DNA of 64,000 nt from Candidula unifasciata (lineage: Eukaryota > Mollusca > Gastropoda > Stylommatophora > Geomitridae), in contig CAJHNH020007013.1 of NCBI GenBank assembly GCA_905116865.2, positions 334,954-398,953 of the forward strand, given 5' to 3'. The notes beneath the pieces were generated by a model. That model was not told the origin of the DNA and did no database searches. It saw only the letters and a list, made by a program, of their open reading frames with translations. The position numbers and the translations under genes are program-made. Positions 1-11,239 of this stretch are shown here, piece by piece (position 1 is the stretch's first letter; each line of letters begins with the position of its first letter).

Positions 1-765
1 ATAGCAACAATGTCACACAATTGAAAAAAAATCACCTTGTTCATCTCCTAACTCTATATATTTGTAGGTTCGCGTTGCGTTCTTTTATTAAACTACTTCT
101 AGTGTCTAGAACTGCCACCGGGCTACTAGTGCAGGTTGGGCTAAAAAGTTCATTAAATAATACTGTCTATCTACTTATCTGTGCTCTCTTCCCTGCTTAA
201 TTAGCCGGTGCTTGTCTTCTGTTCTCCTGACTCTGTCTCTAGCCTGTACCTCATCTGTTCTTTGCTGTCTTCTGCTGTCCTCTTTCTTCTGCCTCAGTCT
301 ATCTCCGTTTGTTCGTCTCGTGTTGGTCTGTCCTGATTGTGGGTGCGTCTAATCTGTTTCTGTGAGCTCCAATCCCTGAATCTAAGTCTATCTGCCTATC
401 TATCTGAGCAAACCGCTCCTCTGGCCTATCCGGCTCCTGCGAGGCTCCCTCTGTGTGTCTATGTCTGTGAGTGTCTCCGTCTGCCCTCTCGAAGGTTCCG
501 GGCAATCGTTTATAAAGGGGTTACTAGGGGGCTCCTACTTGTTTTGCAGCTACTGGCATCACCTGATCTGGCCGGGACAACTAGTTTAATTAATGAGTTT
601 GGACATTGGACGGGGAGAGTCACATGTTGGGTCGCACGGTTCAGGTACGTGGGAAAAGTTCTAACAATAAGGGTGAAAGCGGCCAGGGTTTTACCGTGCA
701 AAGCATGCAATACTAATAAAAGGGGGGTTGCGGAAAGGGGTTGGGGTGCGGACTCTGCTACAGAA
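1..765. other. No gene recognised (left edge)
   Basis: AT-rich unique sequence. About 180-480 is pyrimidine-rich with many TCTGTCT/CTATCT words, a degenerate low-complexity tract. I see no splice-bounded exon or known protein family. Confidence 0.5.
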
Positions 766-767
766 TC

Positions 768-1793
768 TCAGGTACACTGTTACATTGACGCTGAATCTCA
801 GGTACACTGTTACATTCATGCTGAATCTCAGGTACACTGTTACATTGACGCTGAATCTCAGGTACACTGTTACATTCACGCTGAATCTCAGGTACACTGT
901 TACATTCACGCTGAATCTCAGGTACACTGTTACATTCACGCTGAATCTCAGGTACACTGTTACATTGACGCTGAATGTCAGGTACACTGTTACATTCACG
1001 CTGAATCTCAGGTACACTGTTACATTCACGCTGAATCTCAGGTACACTGTTACATTGATGCTGAATCTCAGGTACACTGTTACATTCACTCTGAATCTCA
1101 GGTACACTGTTACATTGACGCTGAATCTCAGGTACACTGTTACATTGACGCTGAATCTCAGGTACACTGTTACATTGACGCTGAATCTCAGGTACACTGT
1201 TACATTCACGCTGAATCTCAGGTACACTGTTACATTGACGCTGAATCTCAGGTACACTGTTACATTGACGCTGAATCTCAGGTACACTGTTACATTGACG
1301 TTGAATCTCAGGTACACTGTTAAATTGACGCTGAATCTCAGGTACACTGTTACATTGACGCTGAATCTCAGGTACACTGTTACATTCACGCTGAATCTCA
1401 GGTACACTGTTACATTGACGCTGAATCTCAGGTACACTGTTACATTGACGCTGAATCTCAGGTACACTGTTACATTCACGCTGAATCTCAGGTACACTGT
1501 TACATTCACGCTGAATCTCAGGTACACTGTTACATTGACGCTGAATGTCAGGTACACTGTTACATTCACGCTGAATCTCAGGTAGACTGTTACATTCATG
1601 CTGAATCTCAGGTACACTGTTACATTCACTCTGAATCTCAGGTACACTGTTACATTGACGCTGAATCTCAGGTACACTGTTACATTGACGCTGAATCTCA
1701 GGTACACTGTTACATTGACGCTGAATCTCAGGTACACTGTTACATTGACGCTGAATCTCAGGTACACTGTTACATTCACGCTGAATCTCAGGT
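768..1793. repeat. 30-bp minisatellite, about 34 copies
   Basis: Head-to-tail units of exactly 30 bp with core CTGAATCTCAGGTACACTGT followed by TACATTSACG. Variation is concentrated in the last four bases (GACG, CACG, CATG, CACT) and in a rarer CTGAATGTCA form. The 30-bp period is divisible by three, so frames stay open on both strands, giving apparent proteins of 285-376 residues. None has non-repeat coding flanks, so these are not called as genes. A block of variants recurs about 570 bp (19 units) apart. Confidence 0.95.
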
Positions 1794-1799
1794 ATACCA

Positions 1800-2680
1800 T
1801 TTTGCTCCGGCTAGCAAACACATACTGTCTGGTTAAACAAACCTTTGTCTAATCGTATAACCTTGTGCTGGGTACCACGTTGCTTCAAGTGCTTGTTTGT
1901 ATACCCTGCTCGAGTACCTCGTGTTTCCCCTGCGTTAGCCCGTTTTTCTGTCGTTTCTCGAGGTTTTTCCCCGATATTATTCCCCATGTAATGCCCTTGT
2001 GAAAATACCAACACTACAACATCCCATAATTGTTTATTAAGGGCGCTGGGTGTGGTTGTGGGGATGAGGGAGGCAAGCTGCAATTGTAAATTGTTTGTGG
2101 AACGCTGCATTTGCGTAGACTATATATATACCTATGAGCTAAATTTATTGAAGAACCTACCTTACGGCAATCTGGATATTCTCATAAACGCTCTGTCCTT
2201 ATCTTCAGCAGACACGGCAGAATTTCATTACCAATTGTGCCAGTAACAGTCTGTTAATATGTCCGACTTGCTTTTCTTCTGAAAATATAAACATATGTTT
2301 GTGTATGCGCGTGGAGAGTGATTATTATTAGGCAAGATGAATTGACCACTGTACGCTAATATTATCATAACCAAGTGACTTGCCGACTGTCGAGGGCGAT
2401 CATGCCTCTCTGTAACCGACCAATTTATGTGTGCATATGACGCCACGTTATGTCAACAAGTTGTCAACAACTTTCGCCCGTTATTTTCCCGTATCATTTT
2501 TCTTTCTACAAATTTTCCAGCGGTCGCAAAATAATGCATATCCCCTCCTGTCACAACATGTCCAGACATGTCGCATGTCTCCTTCTTAAGTTTGTAATAA
2601 GTTGTTTTCAGGCCCTCATCTCTTTGAGAACTTGCCGGTGTCTCACTGTGAGTCTTCGAGAAAATGAAACATTATAATGT
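1800..2680. other. No gene recognised
   Basis: AT-rich unique sequence between the 30-bp minisatellite and a short TTTTGTTTTGGC-like low-complexity tract (about 2725-2800). No exon or repeat family was identified. Confidence 0.4.
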
Positions 2681-2814
2681 ATATCCAAATACCCATACTA
2701 GGAATACCTCTTGATGCAAACCTGGCTTTTGTTTTGGCTTTTGTTTTGGCTTTGGTTCTGGCTTTTCCTCTGCCTTTGGTTCTGGCTTTTGTTCTGATTT
2801 TTGTTACCCAATCA

Positions 2815-3090
2815 CCAGTAAAGCAGAGTAAAGGACCTTTTCAGGCACATTGGGTATATAGGGCTAGACCTATATTATATAGACCAATGGTACAAGATGA
2901 GTGATGTTGTCAGCATCACGCTGGCCGCCTTTACTTCCCAGGAAAGCACCGGGTACCCACTAAAGGCAAGGTCGACCTGAGAGTCTAGGTCATTTTTAAA
3001 AAAAGTCTGGCTCCTCTAAGGATCGAACCCACGACCTTACGATCCGCATGTCAGCTTCTAGCCGCTACGCCACTAGGACTCCCACCCAGT
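2815..3090 (-). mobile_element. tRNA-derived SINE copy
   Basis: On the minus strand, about 3085-3010 carries a tRNA-like head: an A-box-like TGGCGTAGCGG and a B-box-like GGGTTCGATCC at normal tRNA spacing. The acceptor stem does not pair properly. The body runs to lower coordinates and contains a CTGGTCTRTAAAATATAG...CCTRTAT module, which recurs at 35.2 kb and 45.25 kb. A tRNA head joined to a shared unrelated body is the usual structure of a tRNA SINE. A tRNA pseudogene is the alternative for the head alone. Confidence 0.6.
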
Positions 3091-3099
3091 CAGAACTGC

Positions 3100-3715
3100 T
3101 GGACACAAAATGTGAGGGTCCTAGCCGATCATGTTAGTGACCATTTGCCATGCTCAGTCTCGATTTGAAAAGCTGGCAAAGTCAGTGCTGTGACAACGTC
3201 CAATACTTTCAAATATGAGAGAGAAGTACCCTTCTTGGACGCCTTTGACAGAACTACCACATCTGCTTTTGTGCAGGCTACGCAAGAAGTAGAACAGGCA
3301 TGAATAGCAAAGCGAACAGCACTTAAACAATCATAGAGAGTCTGAAAGGCACATCACAGGATACAAGAGAATGAAGAGAATCTCGAAAGAGTTAGAATAA
3401 AAAAAAAAAAAAAAACTAGGAGTCAAAACGGTGTGCAGCGAATGGGGTAAAAACAAAGCGCTAAATGAGAATATTTCATGAGTGAAATTGGAGGGGATAA
3501 ATCACTAGGAAGGTTTGGAAACTTCACAGAGACAAAAGAAGAATGAGTCTATCACAGCAGGTATTTCAGACACTGAAAAATGAATGCCAGTGACAACAGA
3601 CAAAGAGAAAGCGGAAGCATTTTAGAAGACATTTGTAGCCCCAACTGATCATAATGCCAGGAAGCATAAAAATTCAGTTAGAGATAATTTGTCTAGTACT
3701 ATGCATGGTAATTAT
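3100..3715. other. Unassigned sequence, possible old retroelement debris
   Basis: No intact frame. A few short stretches on the + strand read like a broken retroelement connector, but stops are frequent and I cannot name a family. There is an A-run at about 3400-3417. Confidence 0.3.
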
Positions 3716-3717
3716 TC

Positions 3718-4500
3718 TCAGGACATTAGTAGGGTGAAGGATATATTCATCATTATCATGTAGCAGATTCTTTGCAGAACGTCGCTCTCATCTCTCGCCA
3801 GCTCTCCCGCGTCATGTACTTTCATAATCAAGGAGTCAATTATATCCTGTTCCCATCTTCGTGTTGGTCGGCCCCTGCCTCTCCTTCCTGGTACCATGCC
3901 TTCTGCTATTATTTTTTCCAATCCGCCATGGCGCTTGATGTGACAAATATATTTCATCTTCTAAGACAGGATGCTGTTTATTAGCCAATCTTCCTTGATG
4001 TTCAGATCTTTCAAGATGTAAGTACTTCTTCTCTTTTTTTGTCCAGGATATTCTAGTAATCTTTCTATAGCATTTTAGCTCAAAAGCCCCTGTACTCCTT
4101 CGTAAGGACTGAGAGATAGTCCACGACTCACATCAGTATGTTGCTACAGGGAAGATGCATTTTAATTTTTAAAGACTCTTAATGCTGTTCAATCTTTGCA
4201 TTGCCATGACCGTCTTCTGTTTAATTTCTGTCAGTCTCCACTGCTATTTATTAGGTAGCCTAGATATTCAAAGTGTGTGACATTTTTAATTTCTTGAACA
4301 TTTATTGTTATTTTTGGGTGACAGGGAGGATATATTATTGTGGAGGAAGGGGGGGGGGGGGGGGGGGGGGGGGGGAGTGCGAAGGGTTTTGACAGGGTGA
4401 GGTATTTAGCCAGATGAAAAGCGTGAGCGATGCAGATTTGAGGTGGATGTCTTTTCAATTTTACCAGGTAATCAGAACAGCTGCGGTACTTCATGATTAG
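3718..4500 (-). mobile_element. RTE-like LINE, degraded 3' end
   Basis: Minus-strand translation of 3957-3718 gives HIKRHGGLEKIIAEGMVPG then RGRGRPTRRWEQDIID. This is the C-terminal tail typical of RTE-type endonuclease/reverse-transcriptase proteins, followed by an ATGATAATGATGA-type 3' end. Further upstream in the element (4494-4231, minus) the motif VTHFEYLGYLINSSGD matches the 'thumb' region of the same protein. Between them is frameshifted sequence and a G-homopolymer (about 4349-4375). Closely related 3' ends occur at 36.8-37.6 kb and 55.98-56.2 kb, so this family is dispersed through the locus. Non-functional. Confidence 0.75.
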
Positions 4501-4739
4501 GTAGGCAAATACATAATCCTATTCCCAAAACCGAGAAAAGATCGTTCCAGACAGCGGTTTTAGGATTATCACCAAGCAAAATACTTGTGGCTAAATGTTA
4601 GAGAAGATTACTGTTGTTAAACTTTGAATGTTTTGGGAAAGGGAAGAGCTGCTGTCAACAGGTTTGCGTAGTTACCTACAACGCAAAGAGACATAGTTAA
4701 ATGCAGCTACTTTTGCTTTTTATGTTTTTGAGAGTTCCA

Positions 4740-6445
4740 AAACAAACAGGAGACAGTTGTGCCCTCACTTGATATTGAGGTCGCCAACAGTAGAGTCAGG
4801 ACCTCAAAACCATGTTCTATTGCCCTGGGACTTCCCCAGGGTTCTGCAATTTCCCAGTGCTCTTCAGTGTGTTTACAAGCAAGATCGCAGAAACTAAAGC
4901 ACCAGGTCTTGGAAGGATATAGACATTTGCAGATGATATTCTTGCGTACAGGTAGGGGAGTGATAGGCAAAGTATACCCCAAGAGCTACAGGCAATTGTA
5001 GACAGACTTGTGTGCTAAATTGAGTGCTGTTATCAACTCAGAAAATGCGAAAGTTTTGGGGTTCTCTCTTATCAATAGAACTGAAAGAGCTAATGTTCCA
5101 CGCCTCACAGTTAATAACAGTGACACCAAAAGAAAGTCAACTGATGTACCTGGCTATTTCTTTCGATAGAAACCTGTACTTAAAGAATCATGTGGAGGCA
5201 GTTACTGTGAAATGCACACATACACCAAAAAGCCTTGTGCTCTCAAGATTAAGGCAGCAATGGACATGGAACAAAGAATGCTGTTTACAATGTTGCAACA
5301 AGTGATCCTGTCGGTGAAAGATTATCACCTTGGAATGCTTACTATCTCAAAGAGTCAACTGATGAAACTTAAACGCATACAGAATGAAGCCGACATGGGT
5401 AATTTTGGGATCTTAAAGAGATACCTCGCTAGTTTGTATTCGACATGTACTTGCACGGCCTACTATTGCAGATAGGTTCAAAGTTATGCAAGCAAAGTAT
5501 GAAGCCCTGGGCAGAACTAAGTAAGGGTCACAGACTCAAAACTAGAAGGTCTTGGATGGGCCAAGCTGAAGGCACAATTAGAATGTGTGCAGGCTAGATA
5601 CATCTGGGCGAGGAGAGGAGTGGGTCAAAGTGCCCAGGCAAGTTTCAGACTTGTGTAGGGTTCCTATAACTTTGGGTCGTGAGTGCAAGGATTGGCCCAC
5701 TAGTGCTGCGAAATCAGAAGCTCAAAAATTGACTCATAACAATTTCCGCCCAAGTTTGTGTAATTATCTATACAGATGGCTCTGTGTTGAGGGGCAGACG
5801 AAGTGCATGGACGTTTATAGCAAAGTCAAACGGAAGACGCTAAGTGCAACAAGGTTTACCACATGATATCAGGTCTAGATTAGGAATAAAGGTGGAAGCA
5901 ATCAGTGTTGTCTTCCACTGGCTTGAGAATCAGCCGTCAACACATGTCACGATTGTAAGTGATTCATAGAACATACTGAGAAAGGTGGGGACAGGCAAGC
6001 TTCGTGCAGAGTGGCAAGCCTCACTTCAGAGGTCCCGGGTGGTTAGCGTCGGTGTGTTGGGAAATGAACAGGTAGATAGATCACCGGGTCTGCACCACTT
6101 GGTGAGCAATTGATATGTCACCTTGGGTGCGAGTGTAAAGTGCGGATGCACAAATGAATCAAGAAGCACCTGCTTCTCACTTTAATCATAATTGCTTCCT
6201 GTTAGGGTACAAGTAGGCTTCTTGTTTCCAGCATAGCAGTGGTTATCACTGAGGTGAGTAGCTCTGCAGGGAGTTACCAGGGGATATGGCGGTCGCTCAA
6301 CACTCAAGGAAGGGGCGAGACATTTATACCATCAAACATTTACAGGTATAACATGATATGGAACTCTTCGCCTGCTGCTGAAGATGGGAAGTGAGCGCTG
6401 ATGAGAGCGTCCCGTGTGCAGTGATGTAGATTCTTAATTAAATAT
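4740..6445 (+). mobile_element. RNase H-bearing LINE, heavily decayed copy
   Basis: Reading across frameshifts on the + strand shows in order: an RT motif-B region (LGLPQGSAIS, about 4830), a broken YADD region (FADDILAYR-like, about 4930), RT thumb/connection (KIKAAMDMEQRMLFTMLQQ, 5240-5300; MKLKRIQNEA, 5360-5390), and an RNase H start (IYTDGSV-like, about 5768). A GNEQ-D-like C-terminal RNase H motif follows near 6060. The end (about 6350-6445) is a decayed GTLR-LLKMGSER module shared with other copies in the window. Many stops and frameshifts make it a fossil. A sister copy lies at 16.89-17.87 kb. The clade is probably I/Nimb-like, but this is inferred. Confidence 0.7.
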
Positions 6446-6504
6446 TTAACATTTAACCAAGGAAGTGCAACTTGTGCTAACTGAACGGAAGTGCGTCAAG
6501 CACA

Positions 6505-6694
6505 CTCATACGTCAGCTGAGGCCGCTAATGGCCCAGCGTTGTTACACCAGTTTCACATTTCAAAAACAGAAAACACATTTTCACACATCTCCAACAACA
6601 GTTTCCGTGCTATCTACACAACCACAATTATCAGGAGACTCGAACCTACAGAAATTTTATTTACAGCATCCTTTAGCCGGCAGTCAGTAGCATC
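6505..6694 (+). promoter_or_regulatory. Putative promoter/5'UTR of gene A
   Basis: This stretch directly precedes the gene A start codon. It holds ACGTCA (6510-6515, a CRE half-site) followed closely by GAGGCCGCTAATGGCCC (6519-6535) and later ATCTCCAACAACAG (about 6588). The same ordered words occur in the first exons of genes C and D (ACGTCA, AGGCCG...CGGCC, CTCTCCAACAACAG), so this looks like a diverged copy of the family promoter and leader. Here the leader seems continuous with the coding exon. The transcription start is not determined. Confidence 0.5.
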
Positions 6695-6898
6695 ATGGCA
6701 AACAGATGGTACAATGTGCAAACGGAAGTTCAGCTACCCGTAACGGAACCTGTGCCTGATCCGTTCATTAACTCGGATATCCCACTTCTATCTGAGGCCG
6801 GTTTTAGGGAATTTCTACAAGAGAAAGACATCACTCTTGTCATGTTTTATGAGCCCGGAGATGAGGACAGTTTCTGGGCTGCCAAACATATAAAACTG
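6695..6898 (+). CDS. Gene A exon 1: redox-dead PDI-like thioredoxin-fold protein
   Basis: The start is ATG at 6695 (context CATCATGG). The exon encodes residues 1-68 and ends in a clean CTG|GTAAGC donor at 6898/6899, phase 0. With exon 2 (10325-10546) the product is 141 residues. Residues 47-54 (TLVMFYEP) match the beta strand before the active site of PDI 'a' domains (VMFYAP). The next five positions, where PDIs have WCGHC, read GDEDS, so both redox cysteines are gone. No hydrophobic signal peptide is visible (MANRWYNVQTEVQLPV) and there is no ER-retention tail. This suggests a non-catalytic, possibly cytosolic or unconventionally located, binding role; function is unknown. Gene A is the first of four tandem paralogues on this strand. 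Confidence 0.85.
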
Positions 6899-7074
6899 GT
6901 AAGCCTGTCTGTCATGCCAGGCGGGCACTCTCTTTCACATATATGGCACCAAATTGTAGGCGACAAATCAGCCAAGACACGACAGTTACACTAAAACTTT
7001 ATTAGCGCAAACTCGGTCCAAAAAAAAAAAAAAAAAAAACAGAGGTTACTATGAACAACATTTTGGTGGCGGTT

Positions 7075-7250
7075 GAGTTGAGTAAAAAATTGACATCACA
7101 GCACTCAGGGCATTCCTATGCGTGCACCGTCCTCATATTTAGCGGCCAGCGCAGAGTTCCAATACTGATGGTACGGGTAACAATCTAGTTATATGACCAT
7201 CTTGCCTTTCCTCTGACTGTAGTGAACCGGCCAGACTTTCTAGTTACACC
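7075..7250 (-). repeat. Dispersed LINE C-terminal module
   Basis: Minus-strand copy of a short module found about ten times in the window. Its coding strand reads approximately GTISIGTLRWLLKMGTER then LWECPECCDV and a stop (clearest at 53.9 kb). This copy is decayed (TRTISIGTLR-like start). Confidence 0.6.
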
Positions 7251-7329
7251 CATATGCTTTATTATCTCCAGGCCATAATAATCCTCATCCTCTACTTTCT
7301 TCTTCTTTCGTTCGCATGAAATAAATTGT

Positions 7330-9294
7330 CTATATCTGCAAAGCTGTCTCTAGTATGAATTTCACTGTCTTTTGTAATTCACTAAGCGGCCCGTAAAGTT
7401 TGACTTCCACAAGTGTCTCTTTTGGCCAAAGGTTATTCCTGAAAGCGTTGAATCTGGGACAGTCTTGAAGGATGTGATCTGTTGTTTCGGGTGCCAGTCC
7501 ACAAGTACACATGGCTGATTGGCCAATCTTAAATTTGTTGTACATGTGGGAGCGAAGTCGATTGTGCTCTGTTCTAAGGCGAAGGATAATGACTTGCTCT
7601 GGTCTGTCCATAATATGGTAATCATCTTGTGCCAGTTTCGGTGGCATTCTGATTGATTTGATCATTCTCTTCTTCTGTTGATAAAAGACTGGTATGTCAG
7701 GTTGTTCTTCAGTTGCACCTTCCTTAGCTAGTTTATCAGCTTTTTCGTTTCCGGGAACTCCACAGTGGGAAGGTATCCACTGCATTACTAATTTACAGCG
7801 GTTGCCTAGTTCGGATAATAGTGTCCGTATGCTTGGTAATTTTTCAGACTGGAGTGACTGAAGTACTGCTTTTGCATCTGTCAGGAATACCACTGGTTGT
7901 GAAAAATACCCTGTATTTAGTAGTTTCTCTACCGCTATCTTGATGGCTTGAACTTCTGCATCATAGTTGTGACAGTGCTTTCCCGTTGGTAATTTGGCTG
8001 TATCCCTGGTATTATTAGGATACTCGATGTATACTCCTGCACCTCCGTTTCTGACTGCGCTTTCTGCTGACCCATCTGTGTAAACACGGACCCAAAGGTT
8101 CTTCGGGTATTCATCATCAAGTAGACTGAGGGTGGCTGTTTTGCGCTGCACACTGTTTTGTTCTTCCTTGTCAAATACCCCTTTCACTTCAGTCTTGATG
8201 TGTATTGGAAACTTATACTCCTCTCTCCAGGGGGTCCGTTCTGGGACAGCATTTAAGGATCTATCAGTTGCAGGTAAATCAGTGGTTTGTCTGCCGAGCT
8301 GTTTGGCCTGGTGGATAAAACTACTTCTCTTTAGTCGTCCCAAAGCTAAATTTTTGAATCTTTCATTCATAGGGTGACTGGGCATACTAAGAAACTTTTC
8401 TGCTTGTAAAAGCATCTTGGTGTCTCTGCGTTCACTCAGTGCTTGGGTCATCCCCATTTTCTCCATCACAGCTATAGGTGTTGATTTCATACTGCCTGTG
8501 GTAACTCTGAGTGCTTGATTTTGCACTTTGTCTAATTCTTGCAATGTGGTTTTTGATGCCGAACTCCATGCTGTTGATCCGTATTCAAGATGTGGTCGAA
8601 CACTTTGTTGGTAAACTTTTCTAAGTATTTTCCCGCTAGCACCCCATGTGGTTCCACTTAGTTTTCTCAGAATGGCTACCCTCCTTCTGGCTTTGGTTGC
8701 TGCCTTGTTGATGTGTTTACTCCATGTTAATCTATCATCAAACGTTACGCCGAGGTATGTGGGCTCCTTATCCTCTCTCAGGGGTACTCCATTTATGTGT
8801 ATGACGCCTGATTTTTGTTTAGGAGAAAGGGTAAAGAGGGTGGTGCTGCATTTGCCTATGTTGATGCTGACACACCATTTGTCGGCCCAATCAGCCATTG
8901 CATCTATGGCTCTTTGTAGCAGTCTGGTGGCCACTGTCGCATTTTCATTTGTACACCAGAGTACCAAGTCAGCAGCATACATTGCAGCTTTAATTCCATG
9001 GGGTAGTTCAGAAAGCAGGTCGTTGATATAGACTAGGAAGAGTGTGGGGGACAGGACACCTCCTTGTGGGACGCCATGGCGCAGCAAAACTTTCTTACTC
9101 TTAAGTCCATCTCTCTGTACTCGGGATCTTCTGTTATACAAGTATGCTTTCACCCATTTGTACATACTCCCATTCACCCTGCAGTCTCTTAGTTTCTTCA
9201 GTAGACCTTCTTTCCAGACCTTGTCAAAGGCTTTCTTCAGATCTATCCATGCCGGTAGCACTATCTGTGATATACCTACACTGTATTGGGACAT
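7330..9294 (-). mobile_element. Non-LTR retrotransposon ORF2, 5'-truncated, RT plus RNase H
   Basis: This is an open frame of 654 codons antisense to gene A. Its first 14 residues derive from the neighbouring minisatellite; true homology begins at AWIDLKKAFD (RT motif A, residues 15-24). RT motif B is GVPQGGVLSP (74-83). The catalytic box is at 106-109 and reads YAAD, not YADD. A type I RNase H domain follows with all expected acidic/His residues: YTDGS D407, E447, TDA D473, SHCGVPGNEKAD H510 and D520. A CxC...H...C cluster (CTCGLAPETTDHILQDCP) ends the protein. RT plus RNase H places it near the I superfamily (I/Nimb/LOA-like; exact clade inferred). It lacks the N-terminal RT palm, endonuclease and ORF1. 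The frame is otherwise open, so insertion is fairly recent, but it cannot be autonomous. Confidence 0.9.
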
Positions 9295-9585
9295 ACATTC
9301 TATAAATTGGCTGTGATATACCTACACTATATTGGGACATATATTCTATCTATTGGTTGTGATATACCTACACTGTATTGGGACATATATTCTATATATT
9401 GGCTGTGATATACCTACACTGTATCGGGACATATATTCTATATATTGGCTGTGATATACCTACACTGTATCGGGACATATATTCTATTTAGTGGCTGTGA
9501 TATACCTACACTGTATGGGGACATATATGCAATCTATTGGTTGTGATATACCTACACTGTATTGGGACATGTATTCTGTATTCTT
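9266..9585. repeat. 46-bp minisatellite, about 6-7 copies
   Basis: Units of 46 bp with core TGTGATATACCTACACTGTA then TTGGGACATATATTC. It abuts the truncated 5' end of the LINE, so the LINE junction lies within or next to this array. It sits in the gene A intron. Confidence 0.9.
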
Positions 9586-10324
9586 GCTGTTTTATAGCTA
9601 GCGTGTGCTGTGATATCTTCTTTAAATGTCTTCTGTAATGTAATTATTGTGTGCTGTGACATGTTCTTTATACCTGTCCAGTGCTAATGTTAGGACGTAT
9701 GATATGTTTTTTAAACAGGAGATGGGCTCAAACCTAACGTGTGTTCATCAGCAGAATTGTGTGTCGTGCCGGCAAGCGTAGGCTGTTGCGTTTTGTTGTC
9801 TTACACGATCACCAGAATGATCGCGGATCATTTCAATGTTTTCGTCTACTGCCATCCATCTGACCAGGCCTAACGTGTGTTGGGGCATGTGCTTTATATG
9901 GTTGCTGTGCAAATGCTAGCATGTGTGAGACCTGTTTCGTCTCGGTGCCTGTTTTATATGTTCTGTTATGTGACTCTCCACAGTGAAGTCTGGCTGCAGT
10001 GCACCAATGACTACCAAGAAAAAAAACATGGTTAGGAGAAAGTCTCTTCCATGGCACGTCTCTCCTAACACCGGCTTTCTCAAGAACGGTTGCAAAAACT
10101 CCACCTGATTATTTAACCTTAACGCTTTAAAGATCTTGACAGAATACTAATTACTGATTAATGAATCAAGATTAGAGCACACCTAACATACCCATCGGTG
10201 ATCCGTCTCTCGCAGCAAACGTCTTGAGTTGTTGATGCTGAGTGTTCTTGTAAACTTTGACAGTTAGAAACAACATAAACAATGATTTTATCGGCTGTCA
10301 ATTAACAGTAACTTTTGCTTTCAG

Positions 10325-10546
10325 GCTTCACAAGCCGTCACAAGACCAAACGCGGCATTCGGAGCCGTAGACTGTCTAGCTAACAGAGAACTGTGCCGGG
10401 CAAACAACGTTCTTGGCAACATCCCTATGTACATCCTCTACTCAGGTACCACGGTTGTTGGCACCTTCAGAGACGTCTGCGGCTTCACCGCTACATGCAT
10501 GAAGAACTTCATGGAAAATGCGCCGGTCTTGAAAAGACGAAGATAA
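10325..10546 (+). CDS. Gene A exon 2
   Basis: Residues 69-141, then TAA (10544-10546). It opens ASQAV, continuing the alpha helix after the lost active site. Residues 83-92 carry VDC-x6-C (C85, C92), the structural cysteine pair seen in PDI 'a' domains. NIPMYILYSG (100-109) contains the cis-proline (P102) and the next beta strand plus turn glycine. The C-terminus ends KRRR, not a KDEL-type tail. The 3'UTR has AATAAA at 10900-10905 and 10916-10921. Confidence 0.85.
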   Translation, partial: ASQAVTRPNAAFGAVDCLANRELCRANNVLGNIPMYILYSGTTVVGTFRDVCGFTATCMKNFMENAPVLKRRR

Positions 10547-10899
10547 ACCAGCCAGCAGGATTCAACGTTAGCACAGCATCCCGACTGTGACCAGGTGAAG
10601 ATGATGGGAGGGAGATGGGCGTGAAAACTCTTGCAGACGACTGTGAAAAACTTTACAATGCAAAGTCAGTGTTGCTTTGGTGATGGCTGTATGACCTACG
10701 ACTTCCCTTTCAAAATGTAGTTGATGCGTTGTCTGCAAGCCAGAATCGACACTTGGATACCTCAGTCCACTGGCTCAGGTAGATGAGTTCACGTGTTTGG
10801 CGAAGGAGATACACGCTGCCTCTCAGGCTCAACTGTAATACCCGATACACTTAGTGAACAACCATGACAACATACACTTCTGCTACGGATCTACATCAA

Positions 10900-10921
10900 A
10901 ATAAACTAGACGATTAATAAA
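10900..10921 (+). terminator. Polyadenylation signals of gene A
   Basis: Two overlapping-range AATAAA hexamers (10900-10905 and 10916-10921), about 355-375 bp after the stop codon. They are the only close candidates. Confidence 0.55.
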
Positions 10922-11239
10922 CATTGTAATAGTATTTTGTGATGATGTTTGTCAATAAGCAAAATGTGTGCCAGTGAGAAGCGTGTAGCACCTATATTGT
11001 GGATAAGAACCAGTGTTACATCCTATAATTTTTTGGGGAGGGTGGGGGTGGGGTGGGAGATATATATATGGCGAAGAAGGAACCTGTCCTACTACTAGGC
11101 GAGTCCATAACGATGGATGGACCTCTAGATATAGAGGTTAGAATGTATTGAATGAGTGGCCGGGGACCAAATACAGATGGTGGTCATTGAAATGACAAGA
11201 GCTAGCTGGTGGGACAGCTAGATCCATAAGATACCTCAA

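Larger units (their letters stand above)
6899..10324 (+). other. Gene A intron
   Basis: Phase-0 GT-AG intron; the acceptor is TTTTGCTTTCAG at 10313-10324. It contains an antisense LINE (7330-9294), a short LINE-tail repeat (7075-7250) and a 46-bp minisatellite (9266-9585). The last 300 bases are homologous to sequence in front of the gene A pseudogene exon at 19.7-19.9 kb. Confidence 0.8.

Noticed and set aside
691..1821. 376-codon minus and 285-codon plus open frames
   Set aside because: Products of the 30-bp minisatellite, open on both strands at once.
3010..3085. Functional tRNA gene on the minus strand
   Set aside because: A- and B-box-like motifs are present, but the acceptor and T stems pair poorly and the sequence continues into a shared SINE body.
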